DNA of 64,000 bases, taken from Hydrangea macrophylla (taxonomy: Eukaryota; Streptophyta; Magnoliopsida; Cornales; Hydrangeaceae). Below, in pieces: positions 9,959 through 21,539 of the stretch. The stretch covers positions 29,462,637-29,526,636 of the forward strand of contig CM066994.1 of the NCBI GenBank assembly GCA_033977485.1, written 5' to 3'. Made by a program: the position numbers and the translations under genes. Each line of letters starts with the position of its first letter. The stretch's first letter is position 1. Below the pieces are notes generated by a model. It ran no database searches, was not told where the DNA came from, and saw only the letters and a program-made list of their open reading frames with translations.

Positions 9959-10968
9959 CACAAATAGGCAGCAAATTGACGTCTCTAACATCCTTGCATA
10001 TCGAAAGTGTGTCGGGATCAGAGGTCAGTTCTGTACTGGAAAAATTGTTGACAAACAATCAATTGCTGGGGTATTTGGATATTATAAGGTGTGATGGGCT
10101 GACATATCTGCCTAATGGCCTGAACAACATTGTGGCTCTCCGTACTCTGAAGGTTTGGGGGTGCAATAGTCTAACTTCTATGGCGGATATACTAACAGGC
10201 AGCAGGAACGTCACATCTCTTAGAATTATTGATATTGTGAATTGTGAGAAGTTGACTTGTTTACCAAGCTCACTACAAAACCTTGTGTCCCTTGAGATGT
10301 TGTTGGTACACAATTGCCCAAATCTAAGGGAAATTTCAGATATACACGGCCTCACATCTCTACAGCAGTTGTATATTTTATATTGTGAGAATTTGATTGA
10401 TTTACCAAGTGGGCTAGAAGTCAGCAATCTCGAGATATTGGAAATTTTGTCATGCCCTAATCTGATTTCTGGTTCAAATTTGGGGGAATTGAAACCTACT
10501 CTTCGGTCTTTGACACTCGCCAATTGTGGAAGATTAACAACTTGTTGGCCAGAGGGGTTGCAGCTCCTAACTAGTCTTTGAGAATTGGGGATAGGTGGGT
10601 TCTCTGAGGAGCTTGACTTCTTCCCCTGGCTCGATGCTGCAGAGAATTCTACTACTCAACTCCAGCTTGTCTCCCTACAGTCTTTACGATTATACGGGTG
10701 GCCAAAGCTCAAGTCTCTACCTGAGCAACTCCAGCTCCTCATTGCCTTGAATGAACTGTGGATATGGGACTTCCATGAGTTGGAATATCTGCCAGAGTGG
10801 CTTGGTAACCTTTCATTGCTTCAATCTCTGTTGCTTTTGAATTGTAAGAAGCTTATGAATCTGCCACGAGTGGAAGCAATGCGACGCCTCACCAAATTAC
10901 ATAAGTTGGAAATAACCAGATGTCCAGTTTTGAAGGAAAGATGCACCAAGGGAAGCGGGCCAGAGTAG
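9928..10968 (+). pseudogene. C-terminal LRR part of the same NLR, out of frame and interrupted
   Basis: The +2 frame relative to the upstream ORF continues the LRR pattern without a gap from about 9930, with blocks such as LTSLTSLHIES and LVSLEMLLVHNCPNL. It is stopped once by TGA at 10579-10581, and reading through in the same frame gives 128 more codons ending in TAG at 10968 (RCPVLKERCTKGSG, a typical RGA tail). The gene as a whole would encode about 1250 residues, usual for this family. The two lesions are the only breaks, so loss of function is recent or the allele is a truncated one. Confidence 0.88.
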
Positions 10969-12030
10969 CATAAGATTGCTCATATTCCTGAAATCCAAAT
11001 AGACAGGGAGATGATTCAATCTCAAACCTGAAGTTTCTTTAAATTCTGTAAGTCATACTCTGTTTTTCTTCTTTCGAATCATCAATTCTTTGCATGATCT
11101 ATTTTGACTTTCTTTTTTGCTAATTTATTTTCTCTCTTTTCGTTTTGCCTAAAATTTGTCATGGCAAGGTTATTAGCATCCTTAATGTGAGCGTCCCTTC
11201 AATGATTGAATAAAAACAAGTTTCTTACATTGTGTATGTTAACTATATATATATAACTTCCGTAAAGAATATGTATTGCTCTTCTAAGTTCTATCTTTAT
11301 ATAAATTTATTCTTTTGGAGATATTTGATGAAAGTCAAAGTTAAATATTTTGCCTTAACAGCATAATATTGTCTCACCTGGTTTTGAAATAACCAGGTGG
11401 GAATGGTACAGTCTCCCTTGAGATGGTCTGAGTTTCTTTGTCGGAAATGAAAAGCAAGCCATCAATCTCAAGATATCAATTCGTTTTTACTGTTTTTATT
11501 TTTCTTTCTGGCCATTTTGTTAAAACAATCTATTGGCTGAACTCATAAAAGTACTCTAATCTCAGTGCTGCAGTTTTAAATCAAACAACTTGCCGAAACT
11601 AAGGTTTTACAAAAATACAGCTCCCACACATCATAGAACTTGTATTGTTAAAGACGCACTTCAGGCTCAGCGGGTATAGTGTTTGGGCTTTGCCTTGCCT
11701 TAGGCGAAGCGCATGTAAACAAGCCCAGCCTACAGTGCTTTTTAATTAAAGCCCAAGGCACATAGCCTAGGTGTTGGTAGAATTGTGCGTCTGCAACTTA
11801 ATTTTCCCTCAGACTGAGGACCATATTCAGACCTAACTAATTCTAAGCTTAACTATTTCTTAGCTTTACCTAACTCATGACCCAATTTTTATTGGTTTTG
11901 GACCAATACTGAGACCCATTACAAATTCCAAGTTCCAACACAAGGGGTCACATTCTTTAGAACAGAAGAATATTCTTCTTTGCGACGAAGACTAACTTTC
12001 CATGTGATTCACAGATTTAGCGCAGGAAAG
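10969..12030. other. NLR 3' flank
   Basis: Contains a 9-bp perfect hairpin (CACCTGGTT at 11375-11383, AACCAGGTG at 11391-11399, 7-nt loop) and, near 11690-11770, a GGCGAAGCGC-type repetitive patch that resembles 25265-25360. No gene is supported. Confidence 0.5.
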
Positions 12031-12035
12031 GACCT

Positions 12036-12208
12036 TGTTGGAATTAGAGAGTTATTTACGGGATTTTATATGGGTTATGTTGACCATAATTATTATGGGT
12101 TTATTCTCTTTTATTTTCTTTTATTTGGTTTCCTTTTTTGGTGATCCTTGTAATCTATATAAACTTATGATTGTAAATAATACAATGAGGTTTTACCACA
12201 AATCAATT
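12036..12208 (+). repeat. Copia 5' LTR
   Basis: 173 bp beginning TGTTGGAATT and ending AATCAATT. A TATA box TATATAAA is at 12156-12163 and AATAAT motifs lie near the 3' end. It matches the 3' LTR except for five substitutions and a 4-bp insertion (TTAT) near 12165. Confidence 0.93.
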
Positions 12209-12221
12209 TGGTATCAGAGCC
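12209..12221 (+). other. Copia primer-binding site
   Basis: TGGTATCAGAGCC, complementary to the 3' end of plant initiator Met tRNA, directly follows the 5' LTR. Confidence 0.93.
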
Positions 12222-12489
12222 TACCTTTCTTTCTGCCCAGCCGCAACACCACCACCACCCAACCCAGGCGCAACACCACCACCACCTCCCTGCCCTTGTC
12301 GCCACCCCTCCCTGCCCTAGTCGACCACTTTTCATCCCTCCAATCCTAGCCCAGAACCCCCCACAGAGGCAGCGAGCCCTAGTCTCTCTCCTCCAAGTTT
12401 TTTCGCAGCCTTTGGCTACTGTTTCTTGTCACAGCCTGTTGGGCTGCTGTCTCATCTCTCTGGGATGATGTATTAGAGCATATGTGTGC

Positions 12490-12600
12490 TCTTTTTCTTC
12501 TGTTTGATCAGCCAAGTGTCTGGCTGCTTGTTCTTTAGCCGAGTGTCCGGCTGCCCACTGTTTTTTAGCCGAGTGTCCGGTTGTCCACTGTTTTGCGATT
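12490..12600 (+). repeat. Short tandem repeat in copia leader
   Basis: Three imperfect copies of a ~33-bp unit around AGCCGAGTGTCCGGCTG precede the gag start. It lies in the untranslated leader. Confidence 0.65.
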
Positions 12601-12622
12601 GTTTGCGTGTTGTTGTGCTTTC

Positions 12623-13701
12623 ATGGCTACCTCTGGGACAGATAAGGATCCTTCTTCCGCTGTTACGGCTCCTCGCCCTGATTTCTCTCTTCCCCATACT
12701 GCACTGGCCCAACGTGTTACCAGTGTATTGCTCAATGGGAAGAACTTTCACACTTGGTCTAATTCTTTTCGCCTCTTTCTCGGCGGGAAGCATAAGATTG
12801 GGTGGTTACTTGGCAAGGAGAAGTCACCGGCTGAAACTGATCCTAAGTATGACGAATGGTATACCGACAACTGTATCATTTTGAGATGGATGTTCAACTC
12901 CATGGATGAGCGTGTTTACAACATGTTTATGTACCACCACAATGTTTTGACCTATGGACTGCCCTAAATAAAATGTATGCTCATGCTCACAGCAATTCTT
13001 GTATTTTTTAGCTCTACCAAGATATTTCACATGCTTCCCAGTCCACCTTGGGACTCTCTGTAGCGGACTTTTTTGGGTATCTGCAGGCGCGCTGCGAGGA
13101 GTTCTCTCAGTATGATCCCATTACTGACTTCCCTAATGATGGTGTTGTTGAGTCCAGGCGCCTTGACCGCCAGCATACCTACCTGTTTTTTATGGGGCTG
13201 AAGCCCGAGTTTGAGGCTCTTCGCACCCAGATCCTTAATATTGTTTCGTTGTCCTCTTTATTTGAGGCTTTTGCCACTGTGGAAGGGGATGAGCGTCGTC
13301 GTCGTATCAGTTCTCCTATGCCGGCTCCTGCCCCCCTTTCTTCTCTGTCTGTGCCTGATCAGATGGCATTTGCTGCTCCTTCTGGCCCTCGTCCCACTGG
13401 TTCTCATTTTTTCTGTAAGCACTGTCATAAGCATGACCATACCATTGATCGTTGTTTTGAGCTTCATCCAGAGTTGAAACAACAATTTGATAGGAGTCGG
13501 CCACCTGTTAGCCGTGGGAAAGGTACTCCTCGTACAAAGGCTGTGGTTGAGGTCACTTCACCTTCACTTGATTTTGGGCAGTTTCAGGCCCAGATTGCTC
13601 AGCTGCAATCTCATTTGAGCCTGGGTTCTTCCTCCTCATCTTCAAGTCCCACGGCTACCATTGCCACAGGTACTCCTACTACTCTTCATGGTAAGTCAAC
13701 T
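12623..13701 (+). pseudogene. Copia gag, broken
   Basis: Starts at ATG 12623 (MATSGTDKDPSS). The UBN2-type gag core includes NGKNFHTWSNSFRLFLGGK. A frameshift lies near 12945-12960 and a TAG at 13009-13011; the frame then resumes through LSVADFFGYLQAR. A CCHC zinc knuckle of form CX2CX4HX4C (CKHCHKHDHTIDRC) occurs near 13413-13454 and would package the RNA. A TAA at 13702-13704 cuts gag from pol, so this is a non-functional remnant. Confidence 0.88.
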
Positions 13702-16700
13702 TAACCCACCTGGATTCTGGATTTTGGTGCTAATAACCATATGACTGGTGAGTCTTCTGTTTTTGTTTTTTCGTTTACCTCTATTGATCAGTTTGTATGT
13801 ATTGCTGATGGAACTTCTGTTCCTGTTAGGAGTCAGGGTGATGCTCAGTTGTCCCCCGATATTACTCTCTCCTCTGTCTATTTTATTCCTAACTTTGCAT
13901 ATAATCTTCTTTCAGTCAATCGTCTTGCTAAAGTTCATAATTGTGATGTTGTGTTCTTACCTACGTGTTGCTATTTGCAATACCTGACTTCGAAGAAGAT
14001 TTTTGGCAGGGGGTATGAGCGTGATGGCCACTATTACTTTGGTGCTCCTTCGTCTTCCCGGGTGTCCTCCAGCTTGCAAGCTACTGTTTTACCTATTTCT
14101 CTTAGTTCTGTCTTACCAGACTCTAATAAATATGTTTTTTTCCTTAAAACTTTAGACTTGTGGCATGCTCATCTTGGACATGCAAATTTTCAGTATTTAT
14201 GTTGGTTATTCCCTCCTTTAAATAAAGCTTGCAAAGATTTTAAGTTTAAATGTGTGGTTTGTGAATTATCTAAGCATACTCGTACTTCATATATTCCACG
14301 CATGCATAGGGCACCTAGTACGTTCGATCTTATTCATTCTGATATATGGGGCCCTTCACCTGTTACAGCTTTGTCCCAACATCGTTATTATGTCACATTC
14401 ATTGATGATTACACTCGGTGCACTTGGGTCTATCTTGTGAAGAAAAAATATGAAGTGTTTTCTCACTTCAGCAATTTTCTACAAATGATTAAAACTCAAT
14501 TTAAAACTATTGTGTGTAATATACGGTCAGACAATGGTCTAGAATACATCACTGATGAATTTAGAGATGCCCTTAACAAAGATGGGATACTTCAACAACT
14601 TACCTGTCCCTACACTCTTGAACAGAATGGTGTGGCGGAGCGTAAGAACCGTCACATTATGGCTGCAGTTCGATGTCTCTTATGGGGTATGAATGTCCCC
14701 AAATATTTTTGGCATATGGCTGTCCTTACTGCTACCTACCTTATTAACCGTACTCCTAGCCGTGTCCTCAATGGACAGGCATCTCTTCATGTCCTTAAGC
14801 CTGATGCTACTATTTTTCCTATTTTACCACGCGTGTTTGGTTGTACATGCTTTGTTCAGAACAGGAGTCCTACTCGCACCAAACTTGATAATAAGGTTGT
14901 TCGTTGCATTTTTTTGGGATATTCCTCTATATCAAAGGGATATCGGTGTTATGATCCTGTCACTCGTCATTTATATCATTCTTTGGATGTGACTTTTTTG
15001 GAAGATGTTCCTTTCTTTCCAGGTTCGTCTCCTTCTATGGCAGAGGCACCGGTGGAGGCCGTAGCGGATGATGATTCTATTTTACCACGTCCGGTTCCTA
15101 TTCTTGACTCCACCAGTGACTCTCTGCCACCTGTTATCACTAGTGATCCATCTCAAGTCTACTCTCGCCGTCCACGCCTTGCTGATCCCCTGCCAACAAC
15201 TTCTTCGGATTCAGGTATCTCTCCTCCTCCTTTATCTACTACTGCCACTCCTGACCTTGTTCCTCCCCGTTATCCCACTTGTGTTCGTCGCCCCCTCGCT
15301 CATTTTCTTTTGACTAATAGTTCTAACCATCCCATTTCCAAGTATGTCTCTTATCAGGGTCTATCAGCGTCTTATCAGTCATTTCTTAGTCAGGTGGATT
15401 CTGTTCCTATTCCTCATTCTGTTCATGAGGCCTTCCAGGATCCTCAGTGGGCAGCTGCTATGCAAGCAGAAATGGATGCTCTACAGCGCAATAAAACGTG
15501 GAAACTAGTTGACCTTCCGGCTGGTGAGCGCACAGTTGATTGTAAATGGGTTTTCAGCCTTAAATTTTTTACTGATGGGACAATTGATCGCTATAAGGCT
15601 AGACTGGTTGCTAAGGGTTTTGCTCAAGTTCCTGGTAAAGATTTTGGTGCCACTTTTGCACTTGTGGCTAAATTGAATACTGTTCGCCTTCTGGTTTGAT
15701 TAGCTGCTTCCTATTCTTGGCCTCTACACCAACTTGACATTAAAAATGCATTTCTTAATGGGGATTTGTCTAAGACTATTTATATGGATCCTCCACCATG
15801 TTTTCGGGCTCAGGGGGAGTGTTCTGGGAAAGTTTGTTGCCTAAGGAAGTCTCTCTATGGTCTGAAGCAGTTTCCCCGTGCATGGTTTAGTCAGTTTAGC
15901 GATGTGGTTCTTAGCATGGGATTTTCTCGGTGTCATTCAGATCACACATGTTTTATTCATCGCCAGTCTCAAGGGAGATGTATTATTGTCTCAGTATATG
16001 TTGATGATATTATTATTACTGGTGATGATGCATCTGGGATAGTTCAAGTGAAGTGTGCTCTTGGTAAATCATTCGATGTTAAGGATTTGGGTCCTCTTCG
16101 TTACTTTTTCGGTATTGAGGTTGCTAGGTCTCGCCAAGGTATATCCTTATCCCAAAGGAAGTATTCTCTTGATCTTCTTCAGGACACGGGTATGCTTGGG
16201 TGTAGACCTGCTTCTTCTCCTATGGATCCGGTTAAGTTACCAACTACTCCAAAAGCTTAAGCTGTTAGAGAATGGGCCCAACAATATATATCAAGCTTCA
16301 ATACCCTCCCTCACGTGCAACCCCGACTTGCACGTGAAGAGCAAACAAACCAAACTCCATCATAGTGGAGACAAAGAACAAAGTGCAAATATGCACAACA
16401 AAGCGGGGATGGAGAGTCGAACCTAGGACCTCCCACAAACAAGGCTCTGATACCATGTTAAGTTTCCAACTACTCCAAAAGCTTAAGCTATTAGAGAATG
16501 GGCCCAACAATGTATATCAAGCTTCAACAGATCCAAATGTGAAGTTAACTTCAGAAATGGGAGAGCTTTTGCCTGATCCTTCGGTATATCAGCGTCTTGT
16601 GGGTCGTCTAATCTATTTGACGAACACGAGGCCGGATCTTACTTTTGCTATTAGTGTTGTGAGCCAATTCATGCATTCTCTGCGCACTTCTCACTTGGAT

Positions 16701-17251
16701 GATGTCTACCATATCCTCAGGTATCTCAAGACTTGTCCTGGTCTTGGGCTTTTCTTTAACGCCGGAGCACAGTCTGGCCTTTCGTGCTTTACAGACGTAG
16801 ATTATGCAGGAGTGATAGGCGTTCTACTTCTAGTTTTTGTACCTTCCGTGGGGATCATCTTATATCTTGGAAGAGTAAGAAGCAAGCTGTTGTTTCGCGC
16901 TCTTCTGCTGAAGCTGAATATCGTGCCATGGCTCAAGGTACATGTGAGCTTCTATGGCTTCGATCCCTTCTGGGTGAGTTGGGCTTTCTAATTGTGGGTT
17001 CATCCTCTTTGTTTTGTGATAATAAGTCCGCCATTATGTTATCGTCTGACTCCGTTCTTCATGAGAGAACTAAACATGTGGAGGTTGATGTTCATTTTAT
17101 TCAGGAGAAAGTGCGATCTGGTGTTATTATACCAAGCTTTGTTCAGTCGTCTGATCAAACCACTGATGTGTTTACTAAGTCTGTTGGTCCATCGCTACTT
17201 CAATCTTCTATTGGAAAGCTGGGTCTCGTTGATGTCTTCGCACCACCTTGA
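13702..17251 (+). pseudogene. Copia pol (protease, integrase, RT, RNase H), broken
   Basis: The protease motif region reads WILDFGANNHMTG; the usual Ser after the catalytic Asp is Phe. The integrase has the HHCC finger (HAHLGH then CVVC) and DDE core blocks SDNGLEY and EQNGVAERKN. The reverse transcriptase includes DCKWVFSLK and the YVDD active site near 16000. RNase H includes SSAEAEYRAM and CDNKSAIML. Breaks are a TGA at 15697-15699 early in the RT, a TRIM insertion after codon ~16229, and a frameshift near 16808-16822 at the start of RNase H. The order integrase before RT identifies Ty1/copia. It ends in TGA 17249-17251 just before the polypurine tract. Confidence 0.92.
16225..16534 (-). 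mobile_element. TRIM (miniature LTR retrotransposon) nested in copia RT
   Basis: Element 16230-16529, exactly 300 bp, on the - strand. The two terminal direct repeats are 74 bp each (16230-16303 and 16456-16529). On the - strand they begin TGTTGAAGCTTGATATA and end TTAACA or close to it. The PBS TGGTATCAGAGCC (complement of 16443-16455) abuts the LTR, and a GAGGGAGGG polypurine stretch precedes the other LTR. The target duplication is GATCC at 16225-16229 and 16530-16534. There is no ORF. The host RT frame continues across one copy of the target site, so the TRIM landed after the copia element was established. It must be mobilised in trans. Confidence 0.93.
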
Positions 17252-17258
17252 GGGGGAG
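17249..17258 (+). other. Copia polypurine tract
   Basis: GAGGGGGAG immediately before the 3' LTR start TGTTGG, the plus-strand primer site. Confidence 0.85.
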
Positions 17259-17427
17259 TGTTGGAATTCGAGAGTTATTTACGGGATTTGATATGGGTCA
17301 TGTTGACCATAATTATTGTGGGTTTATTCTCTTTTATTTTCTTTTATTTGGTTTCCTTTTATGGTGATCCTTGTAATCTATATAAACGATTGTAAATAAT
17401 ACAATGAGGTTTTACCACAAATCAATT
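17259..17427 (+). repeat. Copia 3' LTR
   Basis: 169 bp, TGTTGGAATTCGAG to AATCAATT, followed by the target duplication GACCT. Confidence 0.93.
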
Positions 17428-17432
17428 GACCT

Positions 17433-20100
17433 AATTGTACAAACAATCCACATGGGATCAAGTTTTTGAAAGTTTCAGAGTTTCTTAGGTGGTTACAATG
17501 ACATTAATTGTGAAGCATCATAGGGACAACTTACTAAGTTGTCAAAGTGCTAATAGGCCAAAATGTTTATTACTTTGATCTTTTAGCGATTTTATTGGAA
17601 TAAATTAACTTTTTAGATCTTTGTTTTTTATTTAATGTGCTGAATGTATGAATTTTTTTAGAGTGTGTGTTACTTCGCTTTGAAGGATCACGCCTTTTCT
17701 TTTTTTGCTCCTTGCACTTGGGCCCCGGGAGGATTTGTGCCCAAGTGCACCTTGCATCTTCAATAACTGGGCAAGTATGCATAGAACATGACATTCCAAC
17801 CTCCTCTTCAAATCTTGTAAGTTGCAGACCACCTCGTCAATTCTTCTTTTAAGCTCCATCTATTTACTTACCTTATGTTATTTACCTTTTACCTTTTTCT
17901 CAGTAACTACCCTTATCAATGCTATCTGAATGAGTTCATAGTTTCTTGTAGGTGATGATATTCACCTTAGGCTGTGTTTAGTTTGCAGATTTAGAGAAGG
18001 AAAAGGAAAGGAAAGCAATAAGGAAAATAGTATTTCCTTGTGTTTTACTCCGTGCTTCAATAAAATTAAAAACTAGGATGTTTCAAAATATAGTAGGAAA
18101 TCAAGAAAAGATGATGCGGTATGACTTATAAAATTCAAAGTTTTTAATTTAATTGTCACCATACAAAGATAAGTGAGTTTATGGGATTTATATGAATGGC
18201 TTTACCTTAGTGGATAAATGACATACAATCCACTGGCTAGACTTGTGTTTTCAAATCTGTAAGCTTTAATTTTCAAGAAGCCCAGGCATGAAGAAGATTT
18301 AAGGTTCTTTGTGAAATATGCAGACAATGTTGGATATGAAGGTTAAAGCTCTGGTTTCACCAAGTCCGGGCTTCAAGAAGGTTTACTTATTTGAGGTCAA
18401 TCAGATGGAGGAGTAATAGTCTCACTACAACACCAACTTTTCTTCCGAAACATAACATGTTACATGCCCTTTGTCCTTTCTAACGCACCTCAGTAAGGTT
18501 GGCTTCTTTATTACGTATTGCAGTCTCTGAGTTGATTTGCATACCGAAAATGTAATCCGCACACGTGAAATTAAACCACCGATGAACTCTCATTTGGTGG
18601 GGATTTATGAATTGATGTGTTGATATGCTCGCATGTCTCAATTTTCAAATTTCTTTAAATTATCTCGTTGAGTACATGTTTGATACAGGATGTAAATCTA
18701 TTATTCGTTGGCGTTTGATGCTTTTTCAGTTAGGTATGAACTGCAACTCCTTTGAAGAACACTCACAATGACCTCAAAGCTTGTGTAATGTTACACACTT
18801 AAGAAAACTTGAAAGACGTTGGTTACCAAATTAACTGGCTCAGTCTATTGCTGCAATGAAGTGTAGTAGTATCATTCCTTCCTGCATTCATGTTTTCAAC
18901 GTTTTGTACAAAATAAATTGGTAGCAGAGTTGAAACTTTTGGTTTTCCTACCAGTTCTTGCAAATGAATGTTGCCTCGAATAAGATAAAAAGTTCTGAAA
19001 ACTCCCTTTTTGACTTAGCTTCTATTGAAATCACGGTTGAATTTTGGCACTCGACATTCTTGTGCCCCCTACTGCTTAGCATCAGTTATCCACTAATCCT
19101 GTTTACTGAACAGAACCTACATATACCAATCTCATTGATTTTTGTTGATAGTAACAATTCCAACTTGATTTTGGACCTTTTTTTTATGGGTAAGTATGCA
19201 TATCAAGATTACTGAAGCTGATTTTATGGGATTTGTCCTCCCAAAAAGGAAAAATAGGCATTCAGTTATTCTGCATCTGGTGCAATTGATCAGCTCACTG
19301 AGCAATTTGCCAAACTTTTGGTTTTGGTGATATTGGAAGCTGGAAGTAAAGCAAAGATGAGTTAGCTGCAAGAGGTGCTTCCCCACAAATCTACTTTTGA
19401 AAATGTATTCATAGATGATTAGATACATAAAGATCTAAGAATTTGAAATGGGTGTGCAGCATATTTTGAATTCCATTTCTTCTTCCTCTTATTTTTTTTT
19501 TAATCTCAGGAACACATCAATATTTTGTTCTCTCTATGAGTCTCTTTCATATATGATATATGTATACATAGAGTATTCAATACTTATTGGGTTAATTGCT
19601 CTGAGTTTCAGCTTAATCTGTAGAATTTTGTGCAATTAATCGGTGGGTAGGATTTGGAACTATGTGCACTTTCTAAGTCTTGATAGATTGTTCTGTGTGA
19701 GGCAACATTTTCTTTTGGCATAATATCTTAATATAGCTATCATGTCTTAATACTATTATTAATTGATTGTGTTTTGTCTATCTTTTGATATCACCAGGAA
19801 GAATTGTCTTGGTCTTCAATCAAACCAAGGGAGGGATGGTAGTGTACGTGGAAGCAACGCTGGCTCAGCTCTTGTGGGACTAAGTTCTTGATGACAACAA
19901 AACTAGGAAACAAGTATTTTTAGTTTATCATCAAAGATTCTCAAGCTGACTTTGTGAAGTTTTTTTCCCCCTCATTTATGTGTTTTGTGTAACAACACTA
20001 TCTTTGATGTGGCCCTGTTTATAATGGTTGCAACTTATGACTGATCTGATGGGATGTCCCATTGCTGGCGATTGTAAATGCCCTGTTACTATATATAAAA
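17433..20100. other. Non-coding stretch between copia and the next MITE
   Basis: No exon with conserved coding character was seen. Around 17965-18150 there is a partial copy of a MITE family (TTTAGTTTGCAGATTTAGAG then GGAAAAGG) that also occurs at 38490-39105. The rest is AT-rich with many short frames. Confidence 0.5.
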
Positions 20101-20105
20101 AAAAG

Positions 20106-20222
20106 GGTAATGCTAGATCCACTCCCAAATCTCACACCTATCCCTCCACACCCCCTGACGTGGACCAATGAGGAGAGGAGAGAGACGGGTGTGGATGGAC
20201 GGGGTGTGGATCTAGCATTACC
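20106..20222. mobile_element. Small MITE with 17-bp perfect TIRs
   Basis: GGTAATGCTAGATCCAC at the left end is exactly inverted at the right end (GTGGATCTAGCATTACC). Total ~117 bp, non-coding. The interior repeats AGGAGAGGAGAGAG. No target duplication is obvious. The CTAG-containing TIR resembles those of the split MITE at 44107/48300. Confidence 0.8.
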
Positions 20223-20834
20223 ATAAACAAATGAGATGTATTGTTTAGATATGTTTAGCCACTCCAGGTTCTAGGTTGATCAAATGCGTCTATATATCCT
20301 CCTTAGAGTTATAGTAAGTTGATCAAATGCATCTATGAACCTGTTTGTTATTGCTTATTTATTCGTTTGAAGAAGTTTTGGTAGACCAAACTCTCTTTTG
20401 ATCTATTTTTTGCAACAAAAAAACATAATCAGATCTAGTCAAAAAAGCAAATGGTAAGGTTATTTTCAAGAATATCTCTATTTTTGATCAATTTCACCGT
20501 TTTCATGATATATCAACCAAACATGCAAATCATAATAAGCAGTTCTACTTTTAAGTAATTATATCAATCACGATAAAAATCGCATAAGCATAAGCGCGGA
20601 CAAATAAGCTCTATATCTCCTTTTTAGAGTTATGTGTTACTTCACAAATAACAAGAGTTACAAAATCTGGAGTAATGATTGGTGCACATAAATTGTGTAC
20701 ATACAGGCATGTATACAGGCATGAACCCCATCAAAATGAATGGCTCAGATCTTTATGTGCACAAAGCATAACCCCAAAATCTGTTTGTGAGAACTGCACC
20801 TATCTTTTTCTTCTTTTTCTTTTTTTTTTTTTGT

Positions 20835-21025
20835 ACGATGGAAAACAAAGAAAGATTATACTCCTCTAGGATAGGTGAGACCGTGAGACTCACTCAAGAG
20901 AATTGAAGGGGTTTTAACCAATGAGTATGAGGATGGAAAACAAAGAAATAGTATACTCCTTTAGGATCGGTGAGACTCACTCGCGAGAATTGAATTGTTA
21001 AGGTCTTAACCAATGAGTATGAGTA
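20835..21025. repeat. ~95-bp tandem duplication
   Basis: Two imperfect head-to-tail copies, one around 20842 and one around 20933, sharing GGAAAACAAAGAAA, TATACTCCT, AGGTGAGAC-like and TTAACCAATGAGTATGAG segments. Confidence 0.75.
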
Positions 21026-21365
21026 TTGAGTAATGTGTGGCACCAATCAAAATTTAGTGGACCCATTGACTATTGTGGGATCACTTCAACATTCTACCAT
21101 CAAAATTCAATCGATTCACTGCCGTATCATTTGCGATAGGGATTTGGGATTTAGATTTAGGAAGCATAGCATTACTTGGGAGTATTTGGGGTCATGGGAC
21201 TCACACCCTTTACATGCACGGGGTCCCACTTTCGGGTGTGGGTCCTACCTCAAATATTCACTCCATAGTGGTTGGAGGGTACCACAAAGACATGTCATGT
21301 GCTACCCTCAATTTCAAATTTTGTTTATTCTAGAAGTGATTTGCTGATGACACTGTAGTAAACTC

Positions 21366-21539
21366 AATTTGAGTAGGGGTAAAATCAGTTCTGTTTGATC
21401 CATTTTTTAGCAAAACCGATCGGTTTCGATTCGGTTTAGTGTAAAATTTTGACTTTATTCGATTTATACACTGCACAAAATTTTTAAAAAAGATCGATTC
21501 GGTCAGTCCGGTTGGTTTTCTTACACCTCTAAATCTGAG
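21366..21539. mobile_element. hAT-type MITE, 158 bp
   Basis: Element 21374-21531 begins TAGGGGTAAAATCAG and ends CTTACACCTCTA. The flanking 8-bp duplications are AATTTGAG (21366-21373) and AATCTGAG (21532-21539), 7 of 8 identical. The interior is rich in CGGTTTCGATTCGG-type motifs. 8-bp duplications and TAGGG-type ends are characteristic of hAT elements. Confidence 0.8.

Larger units (their letters stand above)
12031..17432 (+). mobile_element. Ty1/copia LTR retrotransposon, complete but decayed
   Basis: Element proper 12036-17427, flanked by a perfect 5-bp target duplication GACCT (12031-12035 and 17428-17432). It has short LTRs of 173 and 169 bp, a PBS complementary to initiator Met tRNA abutting the 5' LTR, a polypurine tract before the 3' LTR, and a gag-pro-int-RT-RNaseH order typical of copia. 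Coding capacity is destroyed by several stops and shifts and by a 300-bp TRIM at 16230-16529. The LTRs differ at five substitutions and one 4-bp indel by eye, which suggests an insertion of moderate age. Confidence 0.95.

Noticed and set aside
16230..16529. tRNA-derived SINE
   Set aside because: The TGGTATCAGAGCC and GGTTCGA motifs first suggested a SINE, but 74-bp terminal direct repeats, PBS position and 5-bp duplication identify a TRIM.
21033..21347. 104- and 86-codon overlapping ORFs
   Set aside because: No recognisable domain, no splice structure and no family resemblance; treated as chance frames.
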